Shown: piece by piece, positions 55,638 through 62,524 of the stretch
Numbering within the stretch: the stretch's first letter is position 1
How the letters are laid out: each line of letters starts with the position of its first letter
Position numbers and translations under genes: made by a program
Origin: Acidimicrobiales bacterium
GTDB lineage: Bacteria; Actinomycetota; Acidimicrobiia; Acidimicrobiales; JAUJNH01
NCBI GenBank assembly: GCA_030448245.1
Contig: JAUJNH010000003.1
Location: 107,750-171,749 of the forward strand
DNA: 64,000 nt
Direction: 5' to 3'
The notes under the pieces: generated by a model
Databases searched by the model: none
What the model was told of the DNA's origin: nothing
The model's input: only the letters and a program-made list of their open reading frames with translations

Positions 55638-55910
55638 TCAGCCGCCGGCGACGGCGGGGACGATCGAGACGGTGGCGTCGGCCGGGACAGGGGTGGCCAG
55701 GCCGTCGAGGAAGCGGACGTCCTCGTCGGCCACGAAGACGTTCACGAAGCGGCGCAGGCTGCCCGACTCGTCGTACAGCCGCTCGGCGAAGCCGGGGTGG
55801 GCGGCGTCGAGGGCCTTCAGCACCTCGCTGACGGTCGAGCCCTCGACGGTCGTCGTGCCCTCGCCCCCGGTGAGGGTGCGCAGCTGGGTGGGGATCCGGA
55901 CGGTGGGCAT
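55638..55910 (-). CDS. MoaD/ThiS-like sulfur carrier protein
   Basis: 90 residues, beta-grasp fold ending in Gly-Gly (VSIVPAVAGG), the terminus that is adenylated and converted to a thiocarboxylate in sulfur carriers. RIPTQLRTLTGGEGTTTVEGSTVSEVLKALDAAHPGFAERL and RRFVNVFVADEDVRFL fit the MoaD/CysO branch. It follows the threonine-synthase-like gene by 3 bp and is presumably under the same SAM riboswitch. No activating E1-like or JAMM hydrolase gene is in the window. Confidence 0.9.
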   Translation of the reverse strand: MPTVRIPTQLRTLTGGEGTTTVEGSTVSEVLKALDAAHPGFAERLYDESGSLRRFVNVFVADEDVRFLDGLATPVPADATVSIVPAVAGG

Positions 55911-55913
55911 GGC

Positions 55914-57149
55914 TCAAGCCTCCTGGAAGTCGACGGCCTCGGCGAAGGCCTCCATGGTGGGATCGATCGTGGCGGTGGGGCCGACGACGGGGCTGACGGC
56001 GTCGACGGTCTTCAGGCCGTGGCCGGTGACGTAGGCGACGACCCGCTCGTCGGAGCGGACGACGCCGGCCGCCGCCAGCTTGGCCAGCGTGGCGATGGTG
56101 ACGCCGCCGGCCGTCTCGGCGAAGATCCCCTCGGTGCGGGCCAGCAGCCGGATCCCCTCGACGACCTCGTCGTCGGTGACCGACGCCAAGGCGCCGCCGC
56201 TGCGGCGGACGGCGTCGAGGGCGTAGGTGCCGTCGGCCGGGTTGCCGATGGCCAGGCTCTTGGCGATCGTGGCGGGGCGCTGGGGCTTGAAGGTGTCCCA
56301 CCCGTGGGAGAAGGCGGTGGCCACCGGTGAGCAGCCCTCGGCCTGGGCGCCCGAGACCCGAACGGGGTGTTCGAGGATGAGGCCGACCTGGGCCAGCTGG
56401 CGGAACCCCTTGTCGATCTTGCACAGCTGGCTGCCGCTGGCCACGGGCACGACGACGTGGTCAGGGGCCTGCCACCCCAGCTGCTGGGCCACCTCGAAGG
56501 CCAGGGTCTTCGAGCCCTCGGCGTAGTAGGTGCGCACGTTGACGTTGACGAAGGCCCACGTGGGCTGCTCGGAGGTGAGCTCGGCGCACAGCCGGTTCAC
56601 GTCGTCGTAGGAGCCCCTGACCGCCACCAGCGTCCCCCCGTAGATGGCCGTGGTCGTGATCTTGGCCGGCTCGAGGTCGGAGGGGATGAAGACGATCGAT
56701 CGCATGCCGGCCCGGGCCGCGTGCGCCGCCACCGAGTTGGCCAGGTTGCCGGTCGAGGCGCACGCGGCCACCTTGAAGCCCAGCTCGCGCGCCTTTGCCA
56801 GCCCCACCGACACCACCCGGTCCTTGAACGAGCCGGTGGGGTTGCGGGTGTCGTCCTTGACCCACAGCTCGCCCAGGCCCAGCTCGGCGGCCAGCCGCTC
56901 GGCCCTGATGAGGGGCGTGCCGCCGGCCCCGAGGTCGACCGCGCCCGGCGGGGTGGACGGCAGGAGGGGGGCCCAGCGCCAGATGGTGCGGGGGCCGGCT
57001 TCGACCACCTCGCGGCTGATCGAGGCCCGCACGGCGTCGAGGTCGTAGGCCACCTCCAGCGGGCCGAAGCAGAAATCGCAGACGTGCAGCGCCTCGGCCG
57101 GGTAGCCGCGGCCGCACTCCCGACAGGTGAGACCGGTCACAAAGGTCAT
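55914..57149 (-). CDS. thrC: Threonine synthase-like PLP enzyme under SAM riboswitch control
   Basis: 411 residues. N-terminal zinc ribbon CRECGRGYPAEALHVCDFC, then a PLP fold type II domain: GGTPLIRAERLAAELGLGELWVKDDTRNPTGSFKDRVVSVG (PLP lysine in SFKDR), CASTGNLANSVAAHAARAG, GSQLCKIDKGFRQL and the glycine-rich phosphate loop in ETAGGVTIATLAKLA. Family enzymes convert O-phosphohomoserine to threonine. The 3-bp link to a sulfur-carrier gene and the SAM-I riboswitch upstream suggest a sulfur-related reaction on the same substrate, such as homocysteine formation (inference). Confidence 0.85.
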   Translation of the reverse strand: MTFVTGLTCRECGRGYPAEALHVCDFCFGPLEVAYDLDAVRASISREVVEAGPRTIWRWAPLLPSTPPGAVDLGAGGTPLIRAERLAAELGLGELWVKDDTRNPTGSFKDRVVSVGLAKARELGFKVAACASTGNLANSVAAHAARAGMRSIVFIPSDLEPAKITTTAIYGGTLVAVRGSYDDVNRLCAELTSEQPTWAFVNVNVRTYYAEGSKTLAFEVAQQLGWQAPDHVVVPVASGSQLCKIDKGFRQLAQVGLILEHPVRVSGAQAEGCSPVATAFSHGWDTFKPQRPATIAKSLAIGNPADGTYALDAVRRSGGALASVTDDEVVEGIRLLARTEGIFAETAGGVTIATLAKLAAAGVVRSDERVVAYVTGHGLKTVDAVSPVVGPTATIDPTMEAFAEAVDFQEA

Positions 57150-57162
57150 CGCAGGACTCCTA

Positions 57163-57260
57163 CCTTCATCGTTCGGGCATTGGCACCTGGCTGCTCGCGA
57201 AGAGCCTGCTGGTTGCCGCGGCGTCGTCGGGCCCGTCCCTCGACCGCTCTGGATGGATGG
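57163..57260 (-). ncRNA. SAM-I (S-box) riboswitch
   Basis: Read on the minus strand from 57260: a CCATCCATCC helix strand, then AGAGCGG, GAGGGA, GGGCCC, a GACGCCGCGGCAACC core, a GCTC/GAGC hairpin, AGGTGCCAATGCC, and a closing GATGAAGG strand. These are the conserved S-box core elements in the right order. The closing strand ends 13 bp from the thrC start and abuts its GGAG ribosome site, so control is probably at translation initiation. The upstream part begins 9 bp after the glycerate kinase stop. Confidence 0.9.
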
Positions 57261-57269
57261 CTTTGCCGA

Positions 57270-58304
57270 TCAGTCTGCCGCGCCGCCGGCGCGCTCGGCA
57301 AGCACGAAGGCCACGGCCTCGGTGAGGCAGGCCGCCGCCTCGTCCCTGGCCCGGCGCGAGCCGGCCCGGGCGACGAGCGAGACCACCTCGACGCCGGGTG
57401 GCACCTCGACGTCAGGATCGGCCTCGCCGACGACGGCCACCACGGGCACGCCGGCGGCGGCGGCCAGCCCCGCGACCCCGCCCACGGCCTTGCCCGAGAA
57501 GCTCTGCTCGTCGAGCAGGCCCTCGCCGGTCACGACCAGGTCGGCGGCGGCCACCCGCTCGGCCAGGTCGAGGGCTTCGGCCACCACCTCGAAGCCGGGG
57601 ACCAGGCTGGCCCCGACGGCGGCCAGCCCGCCGGCCAGGCCACCGGCCGCCCCGGAGCCCGGCAGGTCGCGCACGTCGATCCCGCCGATCGCCTCGAGCT
57701 CCTGGGCCATCCGCTGGAGGCGCCGCTCGAGCAGCGCCACCTGCGCCGGGCTGGCCCCCTTCTGCGGCGCGAACGTCCGGGCGGCGTCCACGAACCGGGT
57801 GGTCACGTCGCACGCCACCGCCACGTCGACGCCGACCAGGCGGGCTCCGCCCCCGAGGGCGACCAGCGCCCCCGCCCCCCCGTCGGTCGTGGCCGAGCCC
57901 CCCAGGCCGACCAGCAGGCGGCGGGCCCCCTCGGCCACCGCGGCGGCGAGCAGCTGGCCGGCGCCGGTCGACGACGCCGCCAGCGGGTCGTTGCCCTCGG
58001 GGCCGCCGACCTGGGCCAGCCCTATCGCCCGGGCCGTCTCGACCACCGCGGTCCGCCCCCCGTCGAGCAGCATCCACTGGGCCCGCACGGGCCGCCCCAG
58101 GGCGTCCTGGACCGAGGTGGTGCGCAGCCGCCCCCGGCCCGCGAAGCAGTCGAGGAAGCCCTCGCCGCCGTCACTGACCGGCACCTCCTCGACCTCCCAG
58201 CCCGCCGCCCGCCCGGCGGCCGCGATGGCCGCGGCTGCGGCCGGGCCGTCGAGGGTCGAGCGGAACTTGTCCGGACTGGCGAGGAGGCGCGGCACCAGTT
58301 GCAT
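57270..58304 (-). CDS. Glycerate 2-kinase (GarK/GlxK type)
   Basis: 344 residues. ASPDKFRSTLDGPAAAAAIAAAGRAAGWEVEEVPVSDGGEGFLDCF is the family start, followed by LLVGLGGSATTDGGAGAL, ARTFAPQKGASPAQV and VVTGEGLLDEQSFSGKAVGGVAGLA. Family enzymes phosphorylate D-glycerate to 2-phosphoglycerate. ATG 58304 is only 9 bp from the divergent otsA start, so its promoter must lie within otsA. No glyoxylate-pathway genes adjacent. Confidence 0.92.
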   Translation of the reverse strand: MQLVPRLLASPDKFRSTLDGPAAAAAIAAAGRAAGWEVEEVPVSDGGEGFLDCFAGRGRLRTTSVQDALGRPVRAQWMLLDGGRTAVVETARAIGLAQVGGPEGNDPLAASSTGAGQLLAAAVAEGARRLLVGLGGSATTDGGAGALVALGGGARLVGVDVAVACDVTTRFVDAARTFAPQKGASPAQVALLERRLQRMAQELEAIGGIDVRDLPGSGAAGGLAGGLAAVGASLVPGFEVVAEALDLAERVAAADLVVTGEGLLDEQSFSGKAVGGVAGLAAAAGVPVVAVVGEADPDVEVPPGVEVVSLVARAGSRRARDEAAACLTEAVAFVLAERAGGAAD

Positions 58305-58313
58305 GATGACGCC

Positions 58314-59720
58314 GTGGAAGACGACCTGGTAGTGGTGTCCAACCGAGGGCCGGTCTCCTACCGGGTCGACGACGGCGGCGACCTCGTGGCCCGGCGGGGC
58401 GCCGGCGGGCTGATCTCCACCCTCGGGCCGGCGCTGGCGGCGAGGGCCAGGGCAGCCGGCCGGGGTGAGGCCGCCGGCGCCGACACCTGGATCGCGGCAG
58501 CGATCGGCGAGGGCGACCGGAAGGCTGCAGCCAACGGACCGGTCGACAGCCAGGGGGTGCGCGTCCGGCTCCTCGCCGTCGACGAAGACGACTACCGCGC
58601 CTTTTACGACGTCATCTCGAACCAGACGCTCTGGTTCGCCTACCACGGCCTCGACAACCGGTCCCTGACGCCGTCGCTCGGCCGCTCGTGGCACGACGCG
58701 TGGGAGGCCTACGTCAGCGTGAACCGGGCCTTCGCCGCCGCCGTGGCCGAGGAGGCCACCGACGGGGCCACCGTCATCGTCCACGACCTGCACCTGTCGC
58801 TCGTCGGCGGCTTCCTGGCCCAGGACCGGCCGGACCTGGCCACCGCCCACTTCGCCCACACGCCCTTCTGCTGGCCGGACGGGCTGGCCGTCCTCCCCGC
58901 CGGGGCCCGGCGCCAGCTGCTCGAGGGGCTGGCCGGCCACGGGGCGGTGGGCTTCCACGCCACCCGCTGGGAGCGGGCCTTCCTCGCCTGCTGCGCCGAG
59001 GCGGGCGTCGGGGCCCCCTCGACCTTCGTGGCCCCCGCCGCGGTCGACCCCGACGACGTCGGCGGCGTGGCGGCCGGCGACGAGTGCGCTCGCCACCTGG
59101 CCCAGCTGGACGAGCTGGCCGGCGACCGCCGGCTCGTCGTGCGGGTGGACCGGATGGAGCTCTCCAAGAACGTGGTGCGGGGGTTCTCGGCCTTCGACCT
59201 GCTGCTCGAGGAGCACCCCGAGCTGGTGGGCGAGGTGCTGTTCCTGGCCTGCTGCTACCCCAGCCGGGAGTCGCTGCCCGAGTACGCGGCCTACCGGCGG
59301 GCGGTCGTCGCCGAGGCGGCCCGGGTCAACGACCGGTGGGGCCCGGTCGTGCACCTGGTCACCGACGACGACTTCCCGCGGTCGGTGGCCGCGCTCTGCC
59401 GGGCCGACGTCGTGCTGGTGAACCCCGTCCGCGACGGCCTGAACATCGTGGCCAAGGAGCAGGCCATCGTGAACCGGCGCCACGCCGCGCTGTGCCTGTC
59501 GCCCCAGGCCGGCGTGTGGGAGGAGCTGGGCGAGGCGGGCGCGCTCGCCGCGCCTCCGTTCGACCTGGTGGGCACGGCCGACGCCCTCCACCGGGCCCTG
59601 ACGATGGGGGCCGACGAGCGGGCCGACCGGGCCTCGCGGGTCCGAGCCGCAGCCACCGCCCGCACGCCGGCCGACTGGCTGGCCCTCCAGCTCACCGCAG
59701 CGAGGAGGCCAGCCGGCTGA
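58314..59720 (+). CDS. otsA: Alpha,alpha-trehalose-phosphate synthase (GT20)
   Basis: 468 residues. VVVSNRGPVSYRVDDGGDLVARRGAGGLISTLGPAL at the start, ISNQTLWFAYHG, VHDLHLSLVGGFL, FAHTPFCWPDGL, GFHATRWERAF, RVDRMELSKNVVRGFSAFDLLLEEHPE, VNPVRDGLNIVAKEQAIVN: the complete GT20 set. It makes trehalose-6-phosphate from a nucleotide-glucose and glucose-6-phosphate. GTG 58314 chosen because no start exists further upstream in frame and the family begins right at the VVVSNR strand. Tail-to-tail overlap of 29 bp with otsB. Confidence 0.93.
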   Translation: MEDDLVVVSNRGPVSYRVDDGGDLVARRGAGGLISTLGPALAARARAAGRGEAAGADTWIAAAIGEGDRKAAANGPVDSQGVRVRLLAVDEDDYRAFYDVISNQTLWFAYHGLDNRSLTPSLGRSWHDAWEAYVSVNRAFAAAVAEEATDGATVIVHDLHLSLVGGFLAQDRPDLATAHFAHTPFCWPDGLAVLPAGARRQLLEGLAGHGAVGFHATRWERAFLACCAEAGVGAPSTFVAPAAVDPDDVGGVAAGDECARHLAQLDELAGDRRLVVRVDRMELSKNVVRGFSAFDLLLEEHPELVGEVLFLACCYPSRESLPEYAAYRRAVVAEAARVNDRWGPVVHLVTDDDFPRSVAALCRADVVLVNPVRDGLNIVAKEQAIVNRRHAALCLSPQAGVWEELGEAGALAAPPFDLVGTADALHRALTMGADERADRASRVRAAATARTPADWLALQLTAARRPAG

Positions 59721-60459
59721 GGAGGTCGGCCACGTCGTCGGGGCCGTCGAGCAGGGCGTCTGCGGCCGCCCGCACCTCGTCGGCCAGCTCGGCCGAGTCG
59801 ACGACCAGCTTCACGGTGGCCACCCCGCCCGCGGCCAGCTCGTCGAGGACGGAAAAGGCGGGGAGGTCGCCGGCGTCGTCGCCCAGGTAGGCGACCGCCG
59901 TGAACCCCTCGACCAGCTGGCGGGCGGCGGTCCCCTTGTCGACGGGAAGCGGCGGGCGCAGCTCGACGCTGGCCTTGGCTCCGTGCCGTTCGAGCCCGGT
60001 GCCCTCCGCCTCGTCGGCCGCGAAGCCCTCGGCCCACGAGCGGTGCTCAGGGGCGGTGCGGAAGTGCAGGGTGACCGACAGGCCCTTGCGCTCGACGCCC
60101 ACGCCGGCCGGAGCAGCCGCCTCGGCCCTTTCGGCCACCTCGGCCACCACCTGGCGCCAGGGCTCGGCCTCGGGCAGCTCGACCACCTCGCCCGCCCCGT
60201 CGGCCTCCACCCGCTCGAGCCCGTAGAGCCCGGACAGCACCAGCCCGTCGCCGAACCGGTCGTGGAGCCAGGCCGCCGGCCGCCCCGAGACGACGGCGAC
60301 CCGGCCGAGCCGGCCAGCCAGGTGGTGGAGGGCGGTGACCGAGGCGGGGAGCGGGGCGGCGGTGGCCGGGTCGTCGACGATCGGAGCGAGGGTCCCGTCG
60401 CAGTCACACAGCAGGCAGGCGACGGCCGGGTCGGCCAGCAGCGGTGCGAGGAGGTCCAC
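59692..60459 (-). CDS. otsB: Trehalose-6-phosphate phosphatase
   Basis: 255 residues from GTG 60459. HAD phosphatase with motif I CDCDGTLAP, motif II VVSGRPAAWL, and AYLGDDAGDLPAF (motif IV, with the usual GDDxTD varied to GDDAGD). GLYGLERVE and SVELRPPLPVDKGTAARQL are OtsB-specific. Dephosphorylates trehalose-6-phosphate made by OtsA. Encoded on the opposite strand with ends overlapping by 29 bp, so the two are not co-transcribed. Longer upstream starts would read the neighbouring lipoprotein signal region. Confidence 0.9.
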   Translation of the reverse strand: MDLLAPLLADPAVACLLCDCDGTLAPIVDDPATAAPLPASVTALHHLAGRLGRVAVVSGRPAAWLHDRFGDGLVLSGLYGLERVEADGAGEVVELPEAEPWRQVVAEVAERAEAAAPAGVGVERKGLSVTLHFRTAPEHRSWAEGFAADEAEGTGLERHGAKASVELRPPLPVDKGTAARQLVEGFTAVAYLGDDAGDLPAFSVLDELAAGGVATVKLVVDSAELADEVRAAADALLDGPDDVADLLSRLASSLR

Positions 60460-60484
60460 TGGCCTGGAACGTACTCTCTGGGCG

Positions 60485-61297
60485 ATGCCAGGTCGCCGCC
60501 GCCGTGCCGGGCTGGCCGTCGTCACGGCGTCGGCCGTCGCCAGCACGACGCTGGCGGCCTGCGCCCCCGGCACCGTCCGGATCGCCTTCCGCCCACGGGT
60601 CGGCGCCCGCTACGGCTACCAGGTGCAGGTGCGCACGCGCTCGACCCTCGACGTCGACGGCCAGGCGCCGGTGTCGCGCGACGTCACCGCCACCCTCCAG
60701 GTGGAGCAGCGGGTCCTGACGAGCGGCGACGAGGGCAGCGTGGTGGAGGTCGTGCTGCGGACGACCCCGGAGGACGAGCGGACGGTGCTGGTCCGGCTCG
60801 ACCGGGCCGCCCAGCTGGTGGGGCTCGAGCCGCTCTCGGGGAAGGACGCCGCCGCCCTCGGGGACCTGGGCGTGGCCGAGGTCTTTCCGGCCGCCGTGGG
60901 GGCGCCACCCGACCGCCCGCTGCGACCTGGCGAGCGGTGGCGGGTCGACAGCCCCCTCAACCTGCCGGCCAGCACGCCGTCCCGCCTCGTCGGCGAGGGC
61001 CGGCTCACCGGCCTCGGCGTGGTGTCGGGACGCAAGGCCGCCACCATCACCACCGACAGCAGCCTCCGGGTCGTCCGGCGGACCGGCTCGCCCGGCAAGA
61101 GCGAGGCGGCCTTCGAGGGCACCCAGCGCACCAGCTCGACGGCCAGCCACAACCTGGCCGACGGCGCCATCGAGGCGGCCCGGTCCACCACCCGGGCGTC
61201 CTACGCCCTGCGGCTGCTGCCCCCGGCCGGCCTGGCCGGCGACCCGGTGCGGGGCCGCCTCGAGCTCGAGGTCACCTCCACCACCAAGCGCTCCTGA
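60485..61297 (+). CDS. Lipoprotein of unknown function
   Basis: 270 residues with basic start RRRRAG, hydrophobic segment and lipobox LAAC near residue 25. The mature part is beta-rich (YGYQVQVRTRSTLDVDGQAPVSRDVTATLQVEQRV, GSVVEVVLRTTPEDERTVLVRLDRAAQLVGLEPLSG, LRPGERWRVDSPLNLP), resembling actinobacterial lipoproteins with DUF6263-like folds; naming is tentative. Divergent from otsB by 25 bp. No functional context. Confidence 0.7.
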   Translation: MPGRRRRAGLAVVTASAVASTTLAACAPGTVRIAFRPRVGARYGYQVQVRTRSTLDVDGQAPVSRDVTATLQVEQRVLTSGDEGSVVEVVLRTTPEDERTVLVRLDRAAQLVGLEPLSGKDAAALGDLGVAEVFPAAVGAPPDRPLRPGERWRVDSPLNLPASTPSRLVGEGRLTGLGVVSGRKAATITTDSSLRVVRRTGSPGKSEAAFEGTQRTSSTASHNLADGAIEAARSTTRASYALRLLPPAGLAGDPVRGRLELEVTSTTKRS

Positions 61298-61309
61298 GGC
61301 GCTGACCGC

Positions 61310-62032
61310 TCAGGGCGCGGTGGTCGTGGCCTTGGTCGTGCTGGTCGAGGCCCTGGTCGTGGTGGTTGCCCTGGCCGTGGTGGCCGTGCTCCTCCTCGTC
61401 GTGGTCGTCCCCCGCCGGCTGCCCGAGGTGGTGGTGCTCGACCCCCGGGTGCTTGCCCCCTCGCACGGAGGGAGCGGCTGCGGTGGGGTGTCGACCAGGT
61501 CCTGGCCGACGAGGACCAGCACGTTGAAGGTCGGGACCCCGGACTTCGGGATGGGCAGGTCGGGCGGCAGGGCGGCGTTGGCCGTGGTCCCCAGCCCGAG
61601 CCGGGTGGTGATCTGGGCGGCCTCGCGCTCGTAGCCGGGGGTCGAGTACACCGTGGTGGTGGGCCGCTTCTCCTCCTTCACCTTGGCGGTGGCGTCGACG
61701 GGCAGCTGCACGGCGTAGCAGGCCGGCTTGAGGGCGTCGATGACCTTCTTGCCGCCGCCGCTGGTGGCCGTGGCGTTGGCCACGACCACCCGCACGTCCT
61801 TCGGGTCCCGCAGCGGCGTGCTGGTGGAGGAGGTGGTGGCGGGCACGGTGCTGTTGGGCGCCGGGGTGACCCTGGTGCGGGGTGCCTCGGTGCCCGCGGG
61901 TGACGACCCGATGGCGGTCGTCTGGTCGCCGAAGCTGGCCGTGACGGCCAAGCCGAGGAGCACGGCACCGCCGATGATCACCAAGCCCTTCCAGGTCGCC
62001 GCCTCGGCACCGGGCGGTGCCTGACGACTCAT
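61310..62032 (-). CDS. LytR C-terminal-domain protein with Thr-rich tail
   Basis: 240 residues. One N-terminal span (GLVIIGGAVLLGLAVTASF), a Thr/Pro linker, then a LytR_C domain (VRVVVANATATSGGGKKVIDALKPACYAVQLPVDATAK, VYSTPGYEREAAQITTRLGLG, VPTFNVLVLVGQDLV) and a long Thr/Ser/Arg low-complexity tail. Such domains occur at the end of LytR-CpsA-Psr envelope transferases or alone with a membrane anchor. The ATG overlaps the DUF3263 stop (ATGA); these two families are commonly neighbours. Confidence 0.85.
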   Translation of the reverse strand: MSRQAPPGAEAATWKGLVIIGGAVLLGLAVTASFGDQTTAIGSSPAGTEAPRTRVTPAPNSTVPATTSSTSTPLRDPKDVRVVVANATATSGGGKKVIDALKPACYAVQLPVDATAKVKEEKRPTTTVYSTPGYEREAAQITTRLGLGTTANAALPPDLPIPKSGVPTFNVLVLVGQDLVDTPPQPLPPCEGASTRGSSTTTSGSRRGTTTTRRSTATTARATTTTRASTSTTKATTTAP

Positions 62033-62301
62033 CGTCGCGGATCCCCGGTCTGGCGGCCCTCGAACCGGGCACGACGGCGGGCGGCCTTGTCGCGGCGCAC
62101 CCGGCGCACCACCAACGGGTCGTAGGCCTCGGCCTCGGGCCGTTCCACCGCGCTGTCGCGCAGCGAGTAGTACTGCGCCCGGGACAGCCCGAGGGCCGCG
62201 ATCGCCTCGCCCTTGGTGACCGGGGCGTCGGCCCCGACCCACCACGAGCGCTCGAGGTCGAGCACGGCCCGCTCCTTGTCCGTCAGCGTCATCCCGCTCA
62301 T
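62029..62301 (-). CDS. DUF3263-family protein
   Basis: 90 residues: LTDKERAVLDLERSWWVGADAPVTKGEAIAALGLSRAQYYSLRDSAVERPEAEAYDPLVVRRVRRDKAARRRARF. This is the DUF3263 pattern, a helix-turn-helix-like actinobacterial protein of unknown role, presumably DNA-binding. ATG 62301 or 62292 (both in frame). Overlaps the LytR_C gene by 4 bp. The 56 bp before it lead to the tRNA-Thr gene on the other strand. Confidence 0.85.
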   Translation of the reverse strand: MSGMTLTDKERAVLDLERSWWVGADAPVTKGEAIAALGLSRAQYYSLRDSAVERPEAEAYDPLVVRRVRRDKAARRRARFEGRQTGDPRR

Positions 62302-62357
62302 CTTTGCACCGCAACGGCCTCCTCCGGCGGACAGGCTCGGTACGCTGGCCCGGCGAC

Positions 62358-62433
62358 GCCGGGTTAGCTCAGCTGGTAGAGCGCTTCTCTTGTAAAGAAG
62401 GGGTCGTCGGTTCGAGTCCGACACCCGGCTCCA
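62358..62433 (+). tRNA. tRNA-Thr (anticodon TGT)
   Basis: 76-nt cloverleaf. Acceptor GCCGGGT/ACCCGGC, D-arm GCTC...GAGC, anticodon stem CTTCT/AGAAG with loop CTTGTAA giving anticodon TGT (reads ACA), T-arm GTCGG-TTCGAGT-CCGAC, discriminator T and encoded CCA at 62431-62433. Confidence 0.96.
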
Positions 62434-62447
62434 GCGGCCGTGGGCAG

Positions 62448-62464
62448 GTACCCCCCGGGGGTAC
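62448..62464. promoter_or_regulatory. CsoR-like operator 1
   Basis: GTACCCCCCGGGGGTAC is a near-perfect palindrome of the TACCC-GGGTA type bound by copper-sensing CsoR repressors. It sits directly upstream of the -35 box of the ATPase promoter. Confidence 0.7.
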
Positions 62465-62493
62465 TTGACAGGAGCCTGATACCCCCCTAGGGT
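62465..62493 (+). promoter_or_regulatory. Promoter of the copper ATPase gene
   Basis: TTGACA (62465-62470), 17-bp spacer, TAGGGT (62488-62493). The -10 box lies within the second CsoR-like palindrome, so repressor binding would occlude it. Confidence 0.7.
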
Positions 62494-62495
62494 AT
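62479..62495. promoter_or_regulatory. CsoR-like operator 2
   Basis: ATACCCCCCTAGGGTAT, again with TACCC/GGGTA half-sites, overlapping the -10 box. Copper relieves CsoR repression in characterised actinobacteria; csoR is not in the window. Confidence 0.75.
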
Positions 62496-62524
62496 TCGCA
62501 GGTTCCCGGTCTCGGAGGTGCGAC

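Noticed and set aside
56367-58313. A long open frame upstream of otsA in the same phase (total 1117 codons)
   Set aside because: Only the part from 58314 is GT20-like. The rest lies opposite thrC, the riboswitch and glycerate kinase and has no family features.
61310-61480. Thr/Arg-rich repeats at the end of the LytR_C protein as a mobile repeat
   Set aside because: Simple coding low complexity without a fixed unit length.
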